16,342 nucleotides of DNA, taken from Bacteroidales bacterium. Lineage in GTDB: Bacteria; Bacteroidota; Bacteroidia; Bacteroidales; UBA7960. Numbering within the stretch: position 1 is the stretch's first letter; every line of letters starts with the position of its first letter. A model generated the notes under the pieces. The model saw nothing but the letters and a program-made list of their open reading frames with translations. It did no database searches and was not told where the DNA came from. The DNA is taken from contig SKNE01000145.1 of the NCBI GenBank assembly GCA_007120675.1, positions 1-16,342 on the forward strand, in the 5' to 3' direction. Shown piece by piece: positions 1-7,963 of the stretch. The position numbers and the translations under genes are program-made.

Positions 1-761
1 ATCCCTGTCTCCAGCGAGATGGCCCGCTGGAATATGGGGTACATGCCGATCAGCCTAGAAAACCAGTACCCAAAGAAGAAACCGGCCAGTCCCAGGCCAA
101 CGGCACCCACATAGACCTGGACCGGTGTCTGCAGGAAGAGTCCCCCGTGGCGTACAAATGCCGTCAATATCAGGTACAGTATCACGATAATGGCTACAAA
201 TCCGGCCGTATCCTCCGCCGTTTTGGCCCAGTTACGCCACTTTCTGCGAATGAACATCCCCATGGCCACGGGGACCAGCACCAATATGAGGGAGCTGATG
301 ATGTTGCCGGTGGGAATCACAAATTCCGCCTGGTCACCTGCCGTCCGCATCTGCTCGGTGATCTGGCTTGTAAAGGCCGGGGTATAGAGCTGAAGTATCA
401 GGGGCATCATGAACAGGGCCACCACGGTGGAGGCTGTGGTCATGGATATGCTCAGGGCGACCGATCCGCGGGAAAAATAGGTGAACATGTTGGATGTGGT
501 GCCCCCCGGTAAGGTGCCGATGAGGATCAGCGCAATGGCGAAGGCCGGCGGGAAGTTAAGCAGGCTGGCCATGGTGAAGGCAATCAGGGGCATCAGTCCA
601 AACTGGGACAAAAAACCAACGAATACCCCCTTCGGACTGCGGGCCACGGCGCGGAAGTCGTTAATGGTCAAACTGGCTCCCATGCCAAGCATGATGATGA
701 AAATCATCAGGGCCAGCAAGGCCTGATCGTGCGCGTACAACAATTGTGTGTTGAATTCCAT
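1..761 (-). CDS. Bile acid:sodium symporter (BASS) family transporter, 3' end outside window
   Basis: Integral inner-membrane protein of the BASS family, whose members couple Na+ entry to uptake of organic anions such as bile acids, pantothenate or 2-keto acids. The first 253 residues are visible, starting MEFNTQLLYAHDQALLAL. Hydrophobic segments lie near residues 15-30, 44-68, 73-84, 100-124, 150-170, 187-203 and 215-233. The first crossover motif GTLPGGTTSN (82-91) is followed by a Ser/Thr-rich helix (S100-T112). It contains the Ser-Asn pair that binds sodium in ASBT homologues. The sequence ends inside the second crossover motif at ISLETG (248-253), where the sodium-binding Glu of the family lies, so roughly 60-80 residues are missing. 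The ATG at 761 is preceded by AGAAGG and lies 9 nt after the stop of the acyl-CoA ligase gene, so the two are probably cotranscribed. Family is secure; substrate is unknown. Confidence 0.88.
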   Translation of the reverse strand, partial: MEFNTQLLYAHDQALLALMIFIIMLGMGASLTINDFRAVARSPKGVFVGFLSQFGLMPLIAFTMASLLNFPPAFAIALILIGTLPGGTTSNMFTYFSRGSVALSISMTTASTVVALFMMPLILQLYTPAFTSQITEQMRTAGDQAEFVIPTGNIISSLILVLVPVAMGMFIRRKWRNWAKTAEDTAGFVAIIVILYLILTAFVRHGGLFLQTPVQVYVGAVGLGLAGFFFGYWFSRLIGMYPIFQRAISLETG

Positions 762-770
762 GGGTACCTT

Positions 771-2702
771 CTATTTTCTTGTTTCTGTTGTGAATAATTC
801 CTCCAACTCGCGGCTGTACTGCTCATACACGACGTGGCGCTTGATCTTGAACAGCCTGGTAAGCTGATTGCCCACGGTAAAAGCCTCGGGCAGCAGGCGG
901 ATGTGACGGATCAGCTCATACGATTTGAATCCCTCCTGGGGAGAAATCAACCGGCGCACCTCCCGGCCTATCCTGGCCACGGCACTGGGATCGGCGGCCA
1001 GCTCCTGCAGGTTGCCGGCCGCATGACCCTCCTGCCGGAATTCCGCCAATACGGGGACCACCAGCAGGCCCAGCTGCCTTCGGTCCTGCCCCACCACCAT
1101 GCACTGGTCGATGAAACGGCTTTGCTGGAGGCGCATCTCTATGGGCTCAGGTTCCACGTTTTCGCCGCTGGACAGCACGATGGTTGCCTTGGAGCGGCCA
1201 AGGATCTTCAGGCAGTCATTGTGGGTGACCATGCCCAGGTCACCGGTGCGCAGCCAGCCATCCTGCATGCTGGCGCGGGTCTGTCCTTCATCCTTGTAAT
1301 ACCCCTTCATCACCTGCGGTCCGCGTACATGGACCTCACCACGCAAGGAGCGTCCGCCGTAAGGCAAAGCATCATTGGGGTAAAGCAATTCGCCGCTGTC
1401 CAGTGCAACAATGCGCAGCTCGGTTTGGGCAATGGGGGGACCCACCGTACCCACCACAAGCTGTGTCTTGGGACGCACCGATATCACCGGCGAGGTTTCT
1501 GTCATTCCATACCCCTCCAGGACGGGAATCCCCACATAGTTGAAAAAGCGGTCGATGTGCTGTGGCAAAGCCCCTCCCCCGGAAATGGTGGCCACCAGCG
1601 AGCCACCGGCAGTAAGGCGGATACGTTCCAGCACCGCCGCGTTGAAAAAGCCATACCAGGGCAATACCAGGAGCCAGCGAAGGACATGAAAAGGGGTCAG
1701 GATCGCCCGTTGCCACCAGGGCAACGGACGAAGCTTAATCTTCGTATCGGTAAGGAAATAGATGGAGTCCTTGTACTGGCGGGCAAGAAAATAGGCCATG
1801 TGGAACAACACCTGCCGCACCGGGTGGGAAGCCTTCACCCCTTTTAATATGCGTTCATGTACCTTTTCCCACAATCGTGGCGCCGATGCCATGATGGTTG
1901 GCTCCACATTCTGCATGTCCTCCGCCAGGGTCAAAACACCCGAGTAATAGGTGCAGGCACCAAAACTGATGGCATACATCTCGATCACCCGCTCAAAGAC
2001 GTGCCATATGGGAAGCACGGACAGATTGCGGTCGTTGGAATTGTGCCGGCCCGGCAGGTTGGCAATCTGGGAGACCATATTGGCGTGGGTGAGCATGACC
2101 CCTTTGGGTTTGCCCGTGGTACCGGAAGTGTAGATCAGGGTGAACAGGTCGCCGGGCCTGATGCCGGCGATCCGCTCCTCCGCACGCCGATCTCCCCCAT
2201 CGCGCAATTGCTTGCCCCTGGCCAGCAAATCCCCCAGCGTCCTTACCCCCTCGCGGGCCGTTGCGGCTGCATCCATGAGAATGATCTCACGCACTGCAGG
2301 CAAACGGTTCCGCAACTTCAGCAGCCGATCCTGTAAAGACGACGTCTCCACGAAAACGAGCTCAATCCCTGCATGCTCAATGATGTAAAGCAATTCGTCG
2401 TCCGATACGTCGCGCCCCCGGGGCACATCAGCGGCACCACACAGCTGAACGCCATAGTCTGCCACGATCCACTCCAGGCGGTTGTCACTGAATATGCCCA
2501 CATGGTCGCGGGCCTTTACGCCGAGTTCGATCAAAGCCGTGGCCAGGTCCAGTCCCCGTCCGTAAAGCGCTTCGAAGGACACAGGCTGCCACTCCATTGC
2601 CGTCTGCCGGGTGGCAAATGCAGGCAGGGAAGCGTAACGCCTGGCAGCCTCCCGGTACAACTCAGCCATGTTGGACGCCAAGATACGATTAGTCATAAAC
2701 AT
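771..2702 (-). CDS. Long-chain fatty acid--CoA ligase (AMP-binding, FadD/FAA1-like)
   Basis: Adenylate-forming enzyme of 643 residues. It activates a fatty acid with ATP and transfers it to CoA, usually at the cytoplasmic face of the membrane. The large N-terminal domain carries the phosphate loop YTSGTTGKPKG (191-201), the gate-region PIWHVFER (231-238) and the A5 motif EGYGMTET (396-403). The small C-terminal domain begins near the hinge WLRTGDLG (483-490), followed by ILGRSKATIVLSSGENVEP (500-518). It ends with LTRLFKIKR (614-622), which aligns with the A10 lysine region. Length and the VPRG segment at 93-96 match the eukaryote-like FAA1 branch common in Bacteroidota. A hydrophobic stretch at 336-357 may help membrane contact. 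A second ATG at codon 3 is an alternative start; neither has a clear Shine-Dalgarno site. A consensus promoter lies about 100 nt upstream. The BASS transporter follows closely downstream. Chain-length preference cannot be predicted. Confidence 0.93.
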   Translation of the reverse strand: MFMTNRILASNMAELYREAARRYASLPAFATRQTAMEWQPVSFEALYGRGLDLATALIELGVKARDHVGIFSDNRLEWIVADYGVQLCGAADVPRGRDVSDDELLYIIEHAGIELVFVETSSLQDRLLKLRNRLPAVREIILMDAAATAREGVRTLGDLLARGKQLRDGGDRRAEERIAGIRPGDLFTLIYTSGTTGKPKGVMLTHANMVSQIANLPGRHNSNDRNLSVLPIWHVFERVIEMYAISFGACTYYSGVLTLAEDMQNVEPTIMASAPRLWEKVHERILKGVKASHPVRQVLFHMAYFLARQYKDSIYFLTDTKIKLRPLPWWQRAILTPFHVLRWLLVLPWYGFFNAAVLERIRLTAGGSLVATISGGGALPQHIDRFFNYVGIPVLEGYGMTETSPVISVRPKTQLVVGTVGPPIAQTELRIVALDSGELLYPNDALPYGGRSLRGEVHVRGPQVMKGYYKDEGQTRASMQDGWLRTGDLGMVTHNDCLKILGRSKATIVLSSGENVEPEPIEMRLQQSRFIDQCMVVGQDRRQLGLLVVPVLAEFRQEGHAAGNLQELAADPSAVARIGREVRRLISPQEGFKSYELIRHIRLLPEAFTVGNQLTRLFKIKRHVVYEQYSRELEELFTTETRK

Positions 2703-2802
2703 TCGTTTAAATCACAGGTATAAGTTGCGCACCATGCTTTTTTTGGGTTAAAGAGTAAATCAAAAAAGAGAAAGTGCGTGAACAGGTCGCCAAAAGAATG
2801 CG

Positions 2803-2835
2803 CAAATATACAATCATTTAAATTAATGGCAATAA
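2803..2835 (-). promoter_or_regulatory. Bacteroidota-type sigma promoter for the acyl-CoA ligase operon
   Basis: On the minus strand, TTATTG (2835 to 2830) is separated by 19 nt from TATATTTG (2810 to 2803). This matches the Bacteroidota primary sigma consensus TTTG, 19-21 nt, TAnnTTTG, with an exact -7 box. Transcription would start near 2796 and give a leader of about 95 nt before the ATG at 2702. The call is from sequence only. Confidence 0.65.
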
Positions 2836-2933
2836 ACATATGATCAGATTATTCTGTTTCATTAAGGGATCCCACGCATCCAGTGAAAATTTTTGTATCT
2901 TGTCAGAAGGATACGTCAAAAACCAAATAAGTC

Positions 2934-3836
2934 ATGATACGACATGCCATCATAGCCACCGACATGAGCCCGGCCGCCGACCTGCTCCTGGATTGTACTG
3001 CCGAATACAAGCAGATGGGAATCGAAAGGGTGAGTCTGTTGCACATTCCAAGCATCAGTTTCAATTACATGGAATACAGTGGTTACTCCATGCGCGTGCA
3101 CATCGAAGCACGCATGCTCAACATGCAGAAAAAAATGAACGAGGCGGGACTGGAGGCAGACTTTCACTTCAGGGAGGGGTTGCCTTCACAGGTGATTGTG
3201 GATTTTGCTGCAGCTTATCCCGATGCCTTGCTGATAATTGGCAGCAAGGGGCATGGCATACAAAAGCGCAACCTCATAGGCAGCACCACACAACGTGTGA
3301 TCCAGCAAAGTAACAACCCGGTGCTGATGATGCGCGTTATTTGCAATAAAGAGGCTGGCATGGAGGTGCCGGGCTGCCACCTGGAATCCCCCCAGGTGAG
3401 CAGGCACGCCATCCTGCTCACCGATTTCTCACCCCACGCGAAAGCGGTCTTCGCCTATGCATCCAGGCACCTGGCGAGGGGATTCCGTTCCATGAGCCTG
3501 ATGCATGTCCAGGACAGCGTGGTGATGAGCCATCGTGACCAGTCGGAGATCGATGAGTTCAACCGGATCGACAACCAGCGACTTCTGCGTGCCACTGCGG
3601 AGCTCCGCCGGGGGACCGATGCGCCGGTCAGCTGTATACTCACCATGGGGATGGTTGTACCGGAGATCCTCCGGGAGATCAAGCAGTCGAAAGCCTCCAC
3701 CATCGTACTGGGAACCCACGGAAAGGGGTATTATGCAGATGTTGTCTGTGGCAGCACTGCCAGCGCCCTGGCCCAATTGTCCAGCGCCAACTGCCTCTTC
3801 GTCCCCCATGATCCGGACAAGGAGGGGGAGGCCTGA
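2934..3836 (+). CDS. Tandem universal stress protein (two UspA domains)
   Basis: Cytoplasmic protein of 300 residues made of two consecutive UspA folds, about residues 1-135 and 156-295. Both halves keep the nucleotide-binding loop G-2X-G-9X-G-S/T. In the first it is G103, G106 and G116-S-T; in the second it is G260, G263 and G273-S-T. Each half begins with the usual beta strand and acidic turn (HAIIATD and HAILLTD). Intact loops in both halves predict an ATP-binding type Usp rather than a non-binding one. Such proteins are linked to stress survival and redox or energy stress, but no specific role can be assigned here. The gene is divergent from the acyl-CoA ligase gene. It ends 102 nt before aspS, which has its own -10-like box, so it may be monocistronic. 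No good promoter or Shine-Dalgarno site was seen upstream. Confidence 0.9.
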   Translation: MIRHAIIATDMSPAADLLLDCTAEYKQMGIERVSLLHIPSISFNYMEYSGYSMRVHIEARMLNMQKKMNEAGLEADFHFREGLPSQVIVDFAAAYPDALLIIGSKGHGIQKRNLIGSTTQRVIQQSNNPVLMMRVICNKEAGMEVPGCHLESPQVSRHAILLTDFSPHAKAVFAYASRHLARGFRSMSLMHVQDSVVMSHRDQSEIDEFNRIDNQRLLRATAELRRGTDAPVSCILTMGMVVPEILREIKQSKASTIVLGTHGKGYYADVVCGSTASALAQLSSANCLFVPHDPDKEGEA

Positions 3837-3896
3837 AAGCCTTGCACGACCCCCGTTTCCCGCTTGCCCTACAGATTCGCATGAAAAAAATTCATG

Positions 3897-3904
3897 TATA
3901 TTTG
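3897..3904 (+). promoter_or_regulatory. -7 box (TATATTTG) upstream of aspS
   Basis: TATATTTG is an exact match to the Bacteroidota -7 element TAnnTTTG and lies 34 nt before the ATG at 3939. The -33 element is poor: TTCG at 3876-3879 has 17 nt spacing, and there is no TTTG at 19-21 nt. Transcription would begin near 3911. This is downstream of an in-frame ATG at 3894, which therefore would not be in the mRNA. Confidence 0.5.
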
Positions 3905-3938
3905 CCCCTTTTACAAAAGGAAGCTAAAACAAAGGATT

Positions 3939-5699
3939 ATGCTACGCACACACCATTGCGGAGAGCTCCGCATCGCCGACGCCGGCAAGGAAGTGACATT
4001 ATGCGGATGGCTGCAGCGCGCCCGCGACCTCGGAGGAATGACCTTCATCGATTTACGCGACCGTTACGGGATCACCCAGCTGGCTTTTAACATGGAGACA
4101 GATTCTAATCTGTGCAAAAAAGCTCGTGAACTGGGACGGGAATACGTGCTCCAGGTCAAAGGCCAGGTGACCGAACGCAGCAGTAAGAACCCGCGGATGC
4201 CCACGGGGGACATTGAGATCATCGTCCACGAGCTGCACATTCTCAATGAAGCCCAGACACCCCCGTTCACCATCGAGGAAGAGACCGATGGCGGCGATGA
4301 GCTGCGCATGAAATACCGGTACCTGGACATCCGCCGGGAGCTGGTGCGCAGCAAGCTGGAGCTGAGGCACCGGATGGCGCTTGAAACGCGAAAGTACCTG
4401 AATGAACAACAGTTTATTGAGGTTGAAACACCTGTCCTGATCAAGTCCACCCCGGAGGGCGCACGCGACTTTGTGGTCCCGTCCCGCATGCACGCCGGAC
4501 AGTTTTATGCCCTGCCCCAATCACCCCAGACCTTTAAGCAGCTGCTCATGGTGGGTGGCATCGACCGTTACTTCCAGATCGTGAAGTGCTTTCGCGACGA
4601 GGACCTGCGTGCCGACCGGCAGCCGGAGTTCACCCAGATCGACTGCGAGATGTCTTTTGTGACGCGCGAGGATGTGCTGAACACTTTTGAAGGGCTGGCA
4701 AAGCACCTTTTCAAGGCGGTGAAAGGGGTGGAAGGGATTCGCTTTGACCGGATGAGCTACCAGGACGCCATGAAATATTATGGCAGCGACAAGCCCGACA
4801 CCCGCTTCGGGATGCGTTTTACGGAGCTGGATGAGCTGGTCAAGGGACAAGGCTTCAAGGTCTTTGACCAGGCTGAGCTGGTAGCGGGCATCTGTGCCGA
4901 AGGCTGTGCAGGCTATAGCCGCAAGCAGCTGGACGAGCTCACACAGTGGGTGCAGCGTCCCCAAATCGGGGCCAAGGGCCTGGTCTATGTCAAGTACAAT
5001 GAGGATGGCAGCTTCAAGTCTTCTGTGGATAAGTTCTTTGACCAGGAACAGCTCAAGGCCTGGGCTGAAAGGACGGGGGCCAGGCCCGGTGACCTCATGT
5101 TGCTCCTGGCCGGCCAGAAAGACGCTACGCGAAAGGCGCTGGGTGAGCTCCGCCTGGAAATGGGCAGGCGGCTGGACTTGCGCGACCCCGATACCTATGC
5201 CTGCCTTTGGGTTACCGACTTCCCCCTGCTGGAGTGGGACGAGGAAACACAGCGGTTTTATGCCATGCACCACCCCTTTACCTCACCATTGAAAGAGGAC
5301 ATTGAATTACTGGATACCCGGCCGGGAGAGGTCCGTGCCAATGCATACGACATGGTAATCAACGGTGTGGAGATCGGCGGGGGTTCCATCCGCATCTACC
5401 ACCGGCCCCTGCAGGAAAAAATGTTTGAAGTGCTTGGATTCACCCCGGAGGAGGCCCTCAAGCAGTTCGGTTTCCTGATGAACGCCTTTCAGTATGGCGC
5501 ACCACCACACGGCGGCGTTGCTTTCGGCTTTGACCGCTGGTGCGCGCTCTTTGGGGGCTCAGAGAGTATTCGCGACTACATCGCCTTCCCGAAGAACAAT
5601 GCGGGCCGCGACATCATGATCGACAGTCCCAGTCCCATCGACCCAATGCAACTCAAGGAGCTGCACCTGAAAACAGACAAGCAGGAGGGTGCAGGCTAA
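3939..5699 (+). CDS. aspS: Aspartyl-tRNA synthetase, bacterial type
   Basis: Class II synthetase of 586 residues that charges tRNA-Asp with aspartate in the cytoplasm. The N-terminal OB-fold anticodon-binding domain covers about 1-105. The catalytic core has motif 1 around FIEVETPVL (159-167). Motif 2 is FRDEDLRADRQPEFTQ (218-233). Motif 3 is GVAFGFDR (526-533). The bacterial GAD insertion lies between, roughly 285-415. Residues L31 (RARDLGG) and K83 (SSKNPR) occupy the positions where non-discriminating bacterial enzymes carry His and Gly. This suggests an enzyme specific for tRNA-Asp. I chose the ATG at 3939 because it is preceded by AAAGGA and gives the usual family N-terminus and length. 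An upstream in-frame ATG at 3894 adds 15 non-conserved residues and overlaps the -7 box. The ABC-F gene follows after 99 nt. Confidence 0.97.
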   Translation: MLRTHHCGELRIADAGKEVTLCGWLQRARDLGGMTFIDLRDRYGITQLAFNMETDSNLCKKARELGREYVLQVKGQVTERSSKNPRMPTGDIEIIVHELHILNEAQTPPFTIEEETDGGDELRMKYRYLDIRRELVRSKLELRHRMALETRKYLNEQQFIEVETPVLIKSTPEGARDFVVPSRMHAGQFYALPQSPQTFKQLLMVGGIDRYFQIVKCFRDEDLRADRQPEFTQIDCEMSFVTREDVLNTFEGLAKHLFKAVKGVEGIRFDRMSYQDAMKYYGSDKPDTRFGMRFTELDELVKGQGFKVFDQAELVAGICAEGCAGYSRKQLDELTQWVQRPQIGAKGLVYVKYNEDGSFKSSVDKFFDQEQLKAWAERTGARPGDLMLLLAGQKDATRKALGELRLEMGRRLDLRDPDTYACLWVTDFPLLEWDEETQRFYAMHHPFTSPLKEDIELLDTRPGEVRANAYDMVINGVEIGGGSIRIYHRPLQEKMFEVLGFTPEEALKQFGFLMNAFQYGAPPHGGVAFGFDRWCALFGGSESIRDYIAFPKNNAGRDIMIDSPSPIDPMQLKELHLKTDKQEGAG

Positions 5700-5798
5700 A
5701 CCTGAGCAGGCCACCCGCGCCTGACCATTCATTTGAACGCATGACCAGGAATGGCCCCGTCTTTAACACCTCCCTGAAATGCCCACACAATCATAAAT

Positions 5799-7751
5799 AT
5801 GTTCTCCGTCAGCAAGCTCAGTGTTCAGTTCTCAGGCGACGTTCTCTTTGATGACGTGGGTTTCATCATCAACAAGCGGGACAGGATCGGACTGGTGGGC
5901 AAGAACGGGGCCGGCAAGACCACCCTGATGAAGATCATGATGGGTCAGTTCACCCCGGAGCAGGGAACGGTGAGCATGCCTTCTGACAGCAAGACAGGCT
6001 ACCTGCCCCAGGAGATGCATTTCCACAGCCAAAAGCAGGTGCTGGAGGAGACCATGACGGCCTTTGCCGAGATAAGGGCCCTGGAGGAACAGATCGACAA
6101 GCTTACCCGGCAGATCACTTCGCGGGACGACTACGTGAGTGATGAATACCAGCAACTGGCACAGCAACTGGCCGAAGCCAGCGAGCGCTATGAGTTGCTT
6201 GGAGGAAGCACCTGCCTGCCCAGGGCGGAAAAGGTGCTGCTGGGACTGGGCTTTGAACGGGAACATATGAACCGCCCCCTGGCCGAATTCAGTGGTGGAT
6301 GGCAAATGCGCGTGGAGCTGGCCAAGCTCCTCCTCCGTCGCCCTGACCTGCTTTTGCTGGACGAGCCCACCAACCACCTGGATATCGAATCCATCCAGTG
6401 GCTGGAAGAGTTCCTGACAGACTATCCCGGGGCCGTGATGCTGGTATCGCACGACAGGGCCTTTCTGGACAATGTCACGAGCAGAACCATTGAGCTGAGC
6501 CTGGGAAAACTGTACGACTACAAGGCCTGCTACTCCGACTACGAACTGCTGCGACAGGAACGGATGGAGCGGGAGATGGCCGCTTTCAATAACCAGCAGC
6601 GCGAGATCGCCCAGATAGAACGCTTCATCACCCGGTTCCGCGCCAAGGCCACCAAGGCACGGCAGGTGCAATCGAAGGTTAAGCTGCTGGAGAAGATGGA
6701 CATGGTGGAGGTGGAAGAGCTGGACAAAAGCGCCATCCATTTTCGCTTTCCTGAGGCCCCGCCCTCTGGCAAGGTCAGCCTGGAGGCAAGCCATGTGAGC
6801 AAGAGCTATGGCCGGCACGAGGTGTTGCGCGACCTGAACTTTATGATCGGCCGGGGAGAAAGAATCGCCTTTGTGGGACGGAACGGTGAAGGTAAGACAA
6901 GCCTGGCACGAATCATCATTGGTGAGCTGGAACACCAGGGAAAGATCAGGCTGGGTCACCAGGTCAGGATCGGCTATTTCGCGCAAAACCAATCGGAATA
7001 CCTTGATCCCGAAAAGACAGTCTTCAAGACCCTGGACGATGTGGCAGTGGGCGATATCCGCAAACATGTGCGCAACATCCTGGGTGGGTTCCTCTTTGGT
7101 GGCGACGACATCGACAAAAAGGTCAAAGTCCTCTCCGGTGGGGAAAAGGCCAGGCTGGCCATTGCCCGCATGTTGCTGGAGCCGGTTAACCTGCTGGTGC
7201 TCGATGAGCCCACCAACCATCTGGATATGCGGTCAAAGGACATCCTGAAAAACGCACTCCTGCAGTTTGGGGGTACCATCATTGTCGTGTCGCACGACCG
7301 CGACTTCCTGCAGGGATTGACGCAAAAGGTGTTCGAGTTCAGAAACAAACAGATCAGGGAATTCATTGGAGACATTTACGATTTCATCTCCACGCGTCAG
7401 ATCGATTCGCTGACGGCGCTTGAAGCAAAAACCAGCCGGACAAGGGCTGGCCGGGGACCAGACCAGTCGTCGGAAGGGCGGCAGGCCTATGAAGAAAAAA
7501 AGGGGTTTGAACGCACGCTCCGCCGATTGAAAAAGCGCATCCAGGATTGCGAAGACCAGATTGAATCACTCGAAACGGAAACCAGGCAGATCGAAGCCAT
7601 CATCGCCAATCCGGCGCTGGACAAAAAAAGGGTGGAGAGTGGCGAAATCTTTGAAACCTACGAACGGCTCAAGCGCCGGTTGCAGCAGCTGGAAGAAGCC
7701 TGGGAGGCTGATCAGCTGGAGCTGGAGCAACTCACCGCCCACGGCGGGTAA
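5799..7751 (+). CDS. ABC-F family ATPase (ribosome-associated, Uup/YdiF-like)
   Basis: Soluble protein of 650 residues with two ABC ATPase cassettes and no membrane segment. ABC-F proteins act at the ribosomal E site, in translation control or relief of stalling rather than transport. Cassette 1 has Walker A GKNGAGKTT (34-42), signature EFSGGW (163-168), Walker B LLLLDEPTNHLD (184-195) and switch SHD (217-219). The inter-domain linker (about 245-310) is charged and helical, as expected for the tRNA-contacting arm. Cassette 2 has Walker A GRNGEGKTS (360-368), signature LSGGEK (445-450), Walker B LVLDEPTNHLD (466-476) and switch SHD (498-500). The C-terminal part (about 565-645) is strongly charged with heptad-like Leu/Ile and predicts a coiled coil, as in Uup-like members. 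Both Walker B glutamates are present. Nothing marks it as an antibiotic-resistance type; a housekeeping role is more likely. Confidence 0.94.
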   Translation: MFSVSKLSVQFSGDVLFDDVGFIINKRDRIGLVGKNGAGKTTLMKIMMGQFTPEQGTVSMPSDSKTGYLPQEMHFHSQKQVLEETMTAFAEIRALEEQIDKLTRQITSRDDYVSDEYQQLAQQLAEASERYELLGGSTCLPRAEKVLLGLGFEREHMNRPLAEFSGGWQMRVELAKLLLRRPDLLLLDEPTNHLDIESIQWLEEFLTDYPGAVMLVSHDRAFLDNVTSRTIELSLGKLYDYKACYSDYELLRQERMEREMAAFNNQQREIAQIERFITRFRAKATKARQVQSKVKLLEKMDMVEVEELDKSAIHFRFPEAPPSGKVSLEASHVSKSYGRHEVLRDLNFMIGRGERIAFVGRNGEGKTSLARIIIGELEHQGKIRLGHQVRIGYFAQNQSEYLDPEKTVFKTLDDVAVGDIRKHVRNILGGFLFGGDDIDKKVKVLSGGEKARLAIARMLLEPVNLLVLDEPTNHLDMRSKDILKNALLQFGGTIIVVSHDRDFLQGLTQKVFEFRNKQIREFIGDIYDFISTRQIDSLTALEAKTSRTRAGRGPDQSSEGRQAYEEKKGFERTLRRLKKRIQDCEDQIESLETETRQIEAIIANPALDKKRVESGEIFETYERLKRRLQQLEEAWEADQLELEQLTAHGG

Positions 7752-7782
7752 ATCAACCCTTCCCGCCACAGACCGCGATAGC

Positions 7783-7952
7783 CTGTCCGCCTGGCATCCG
7801 TTCACCTGCCGCCGGCTGCCCACCTGGCACCCGTTCCCCTGTCACCCGACTGTCAGCCTGGCATCCGTTCACCTGCCACCGGCTGCCCGCCTGCCATCCG
7901 TTCCCCTGCCGCCGGCTGCCCGCCTGGCATCCGTTCCCCTGCCACTCGCCGG
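7783..7952. repeat. Five tandem copies of a GC-rich ~33-bp repeat between convergent genes
   Basis: Five head-to-tail units run at 7783-7815 (33 bp), 7816-7849 (34), 7850-7882 (33), 7883-7915 (33) and 7916-7952 (37). The consensus begins CTGCCCGCCTGGCATCCGTT and continues CCCCTGCCGCCGG. Units differ by a few substitutions each; unit 2 has a 1-nt insertion and unit 5 a 4-nt insertion near the end. There are no spacers, so this is not a CRISPR array. The block fills most of the 212 bp between the stop of the ABC-F gene and the stop of the O-antigen ligase-like gene. Copies are not palindromic: the GGCA...TGCC pairing seen in units 1, 3 and 5 is broken in units 2 and 4. The indels break the reading frame, which argues against coding. 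Function unknown; it looks like a minisatellite. Confidence 0.9.
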
Positions 7953-7963
7953 AATGCCGCTGA

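Noticed and set aside
2896..2902. Promoter for the universal stress protein (TATCTTG)
   Set aside because: The -7 match is poor and there is no TTTG or TTG at the proper distance upstream.
3894..3938. N-terminal extension of AspRS from an upstream in-frame ATG
   Set aside because: It overlaps the TATATTTG box and adds residues not expected in the family, while the ATG at 3939 has an AAAGGA site.
5728..5735. Promoter for the ABC-F gene (TTCATTTG)
   Set aside because: One mismatch in the -7 box and no -33 element; too weak to annotate.
5832..7220. 462-codon antisense frame within the ABC-F gene, and the similar 398-codon frame within ackA
   Set aside because: Long antisense frames are expected in GC-rich coding DNA. 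The plus-strand proteins have all catalytic motifs and the antisense products resemble nothing.
7783..7952. CRISPR array
   Set aside because: Units are contiguous with no spacers and vary along their whole length; no cas gene is near.
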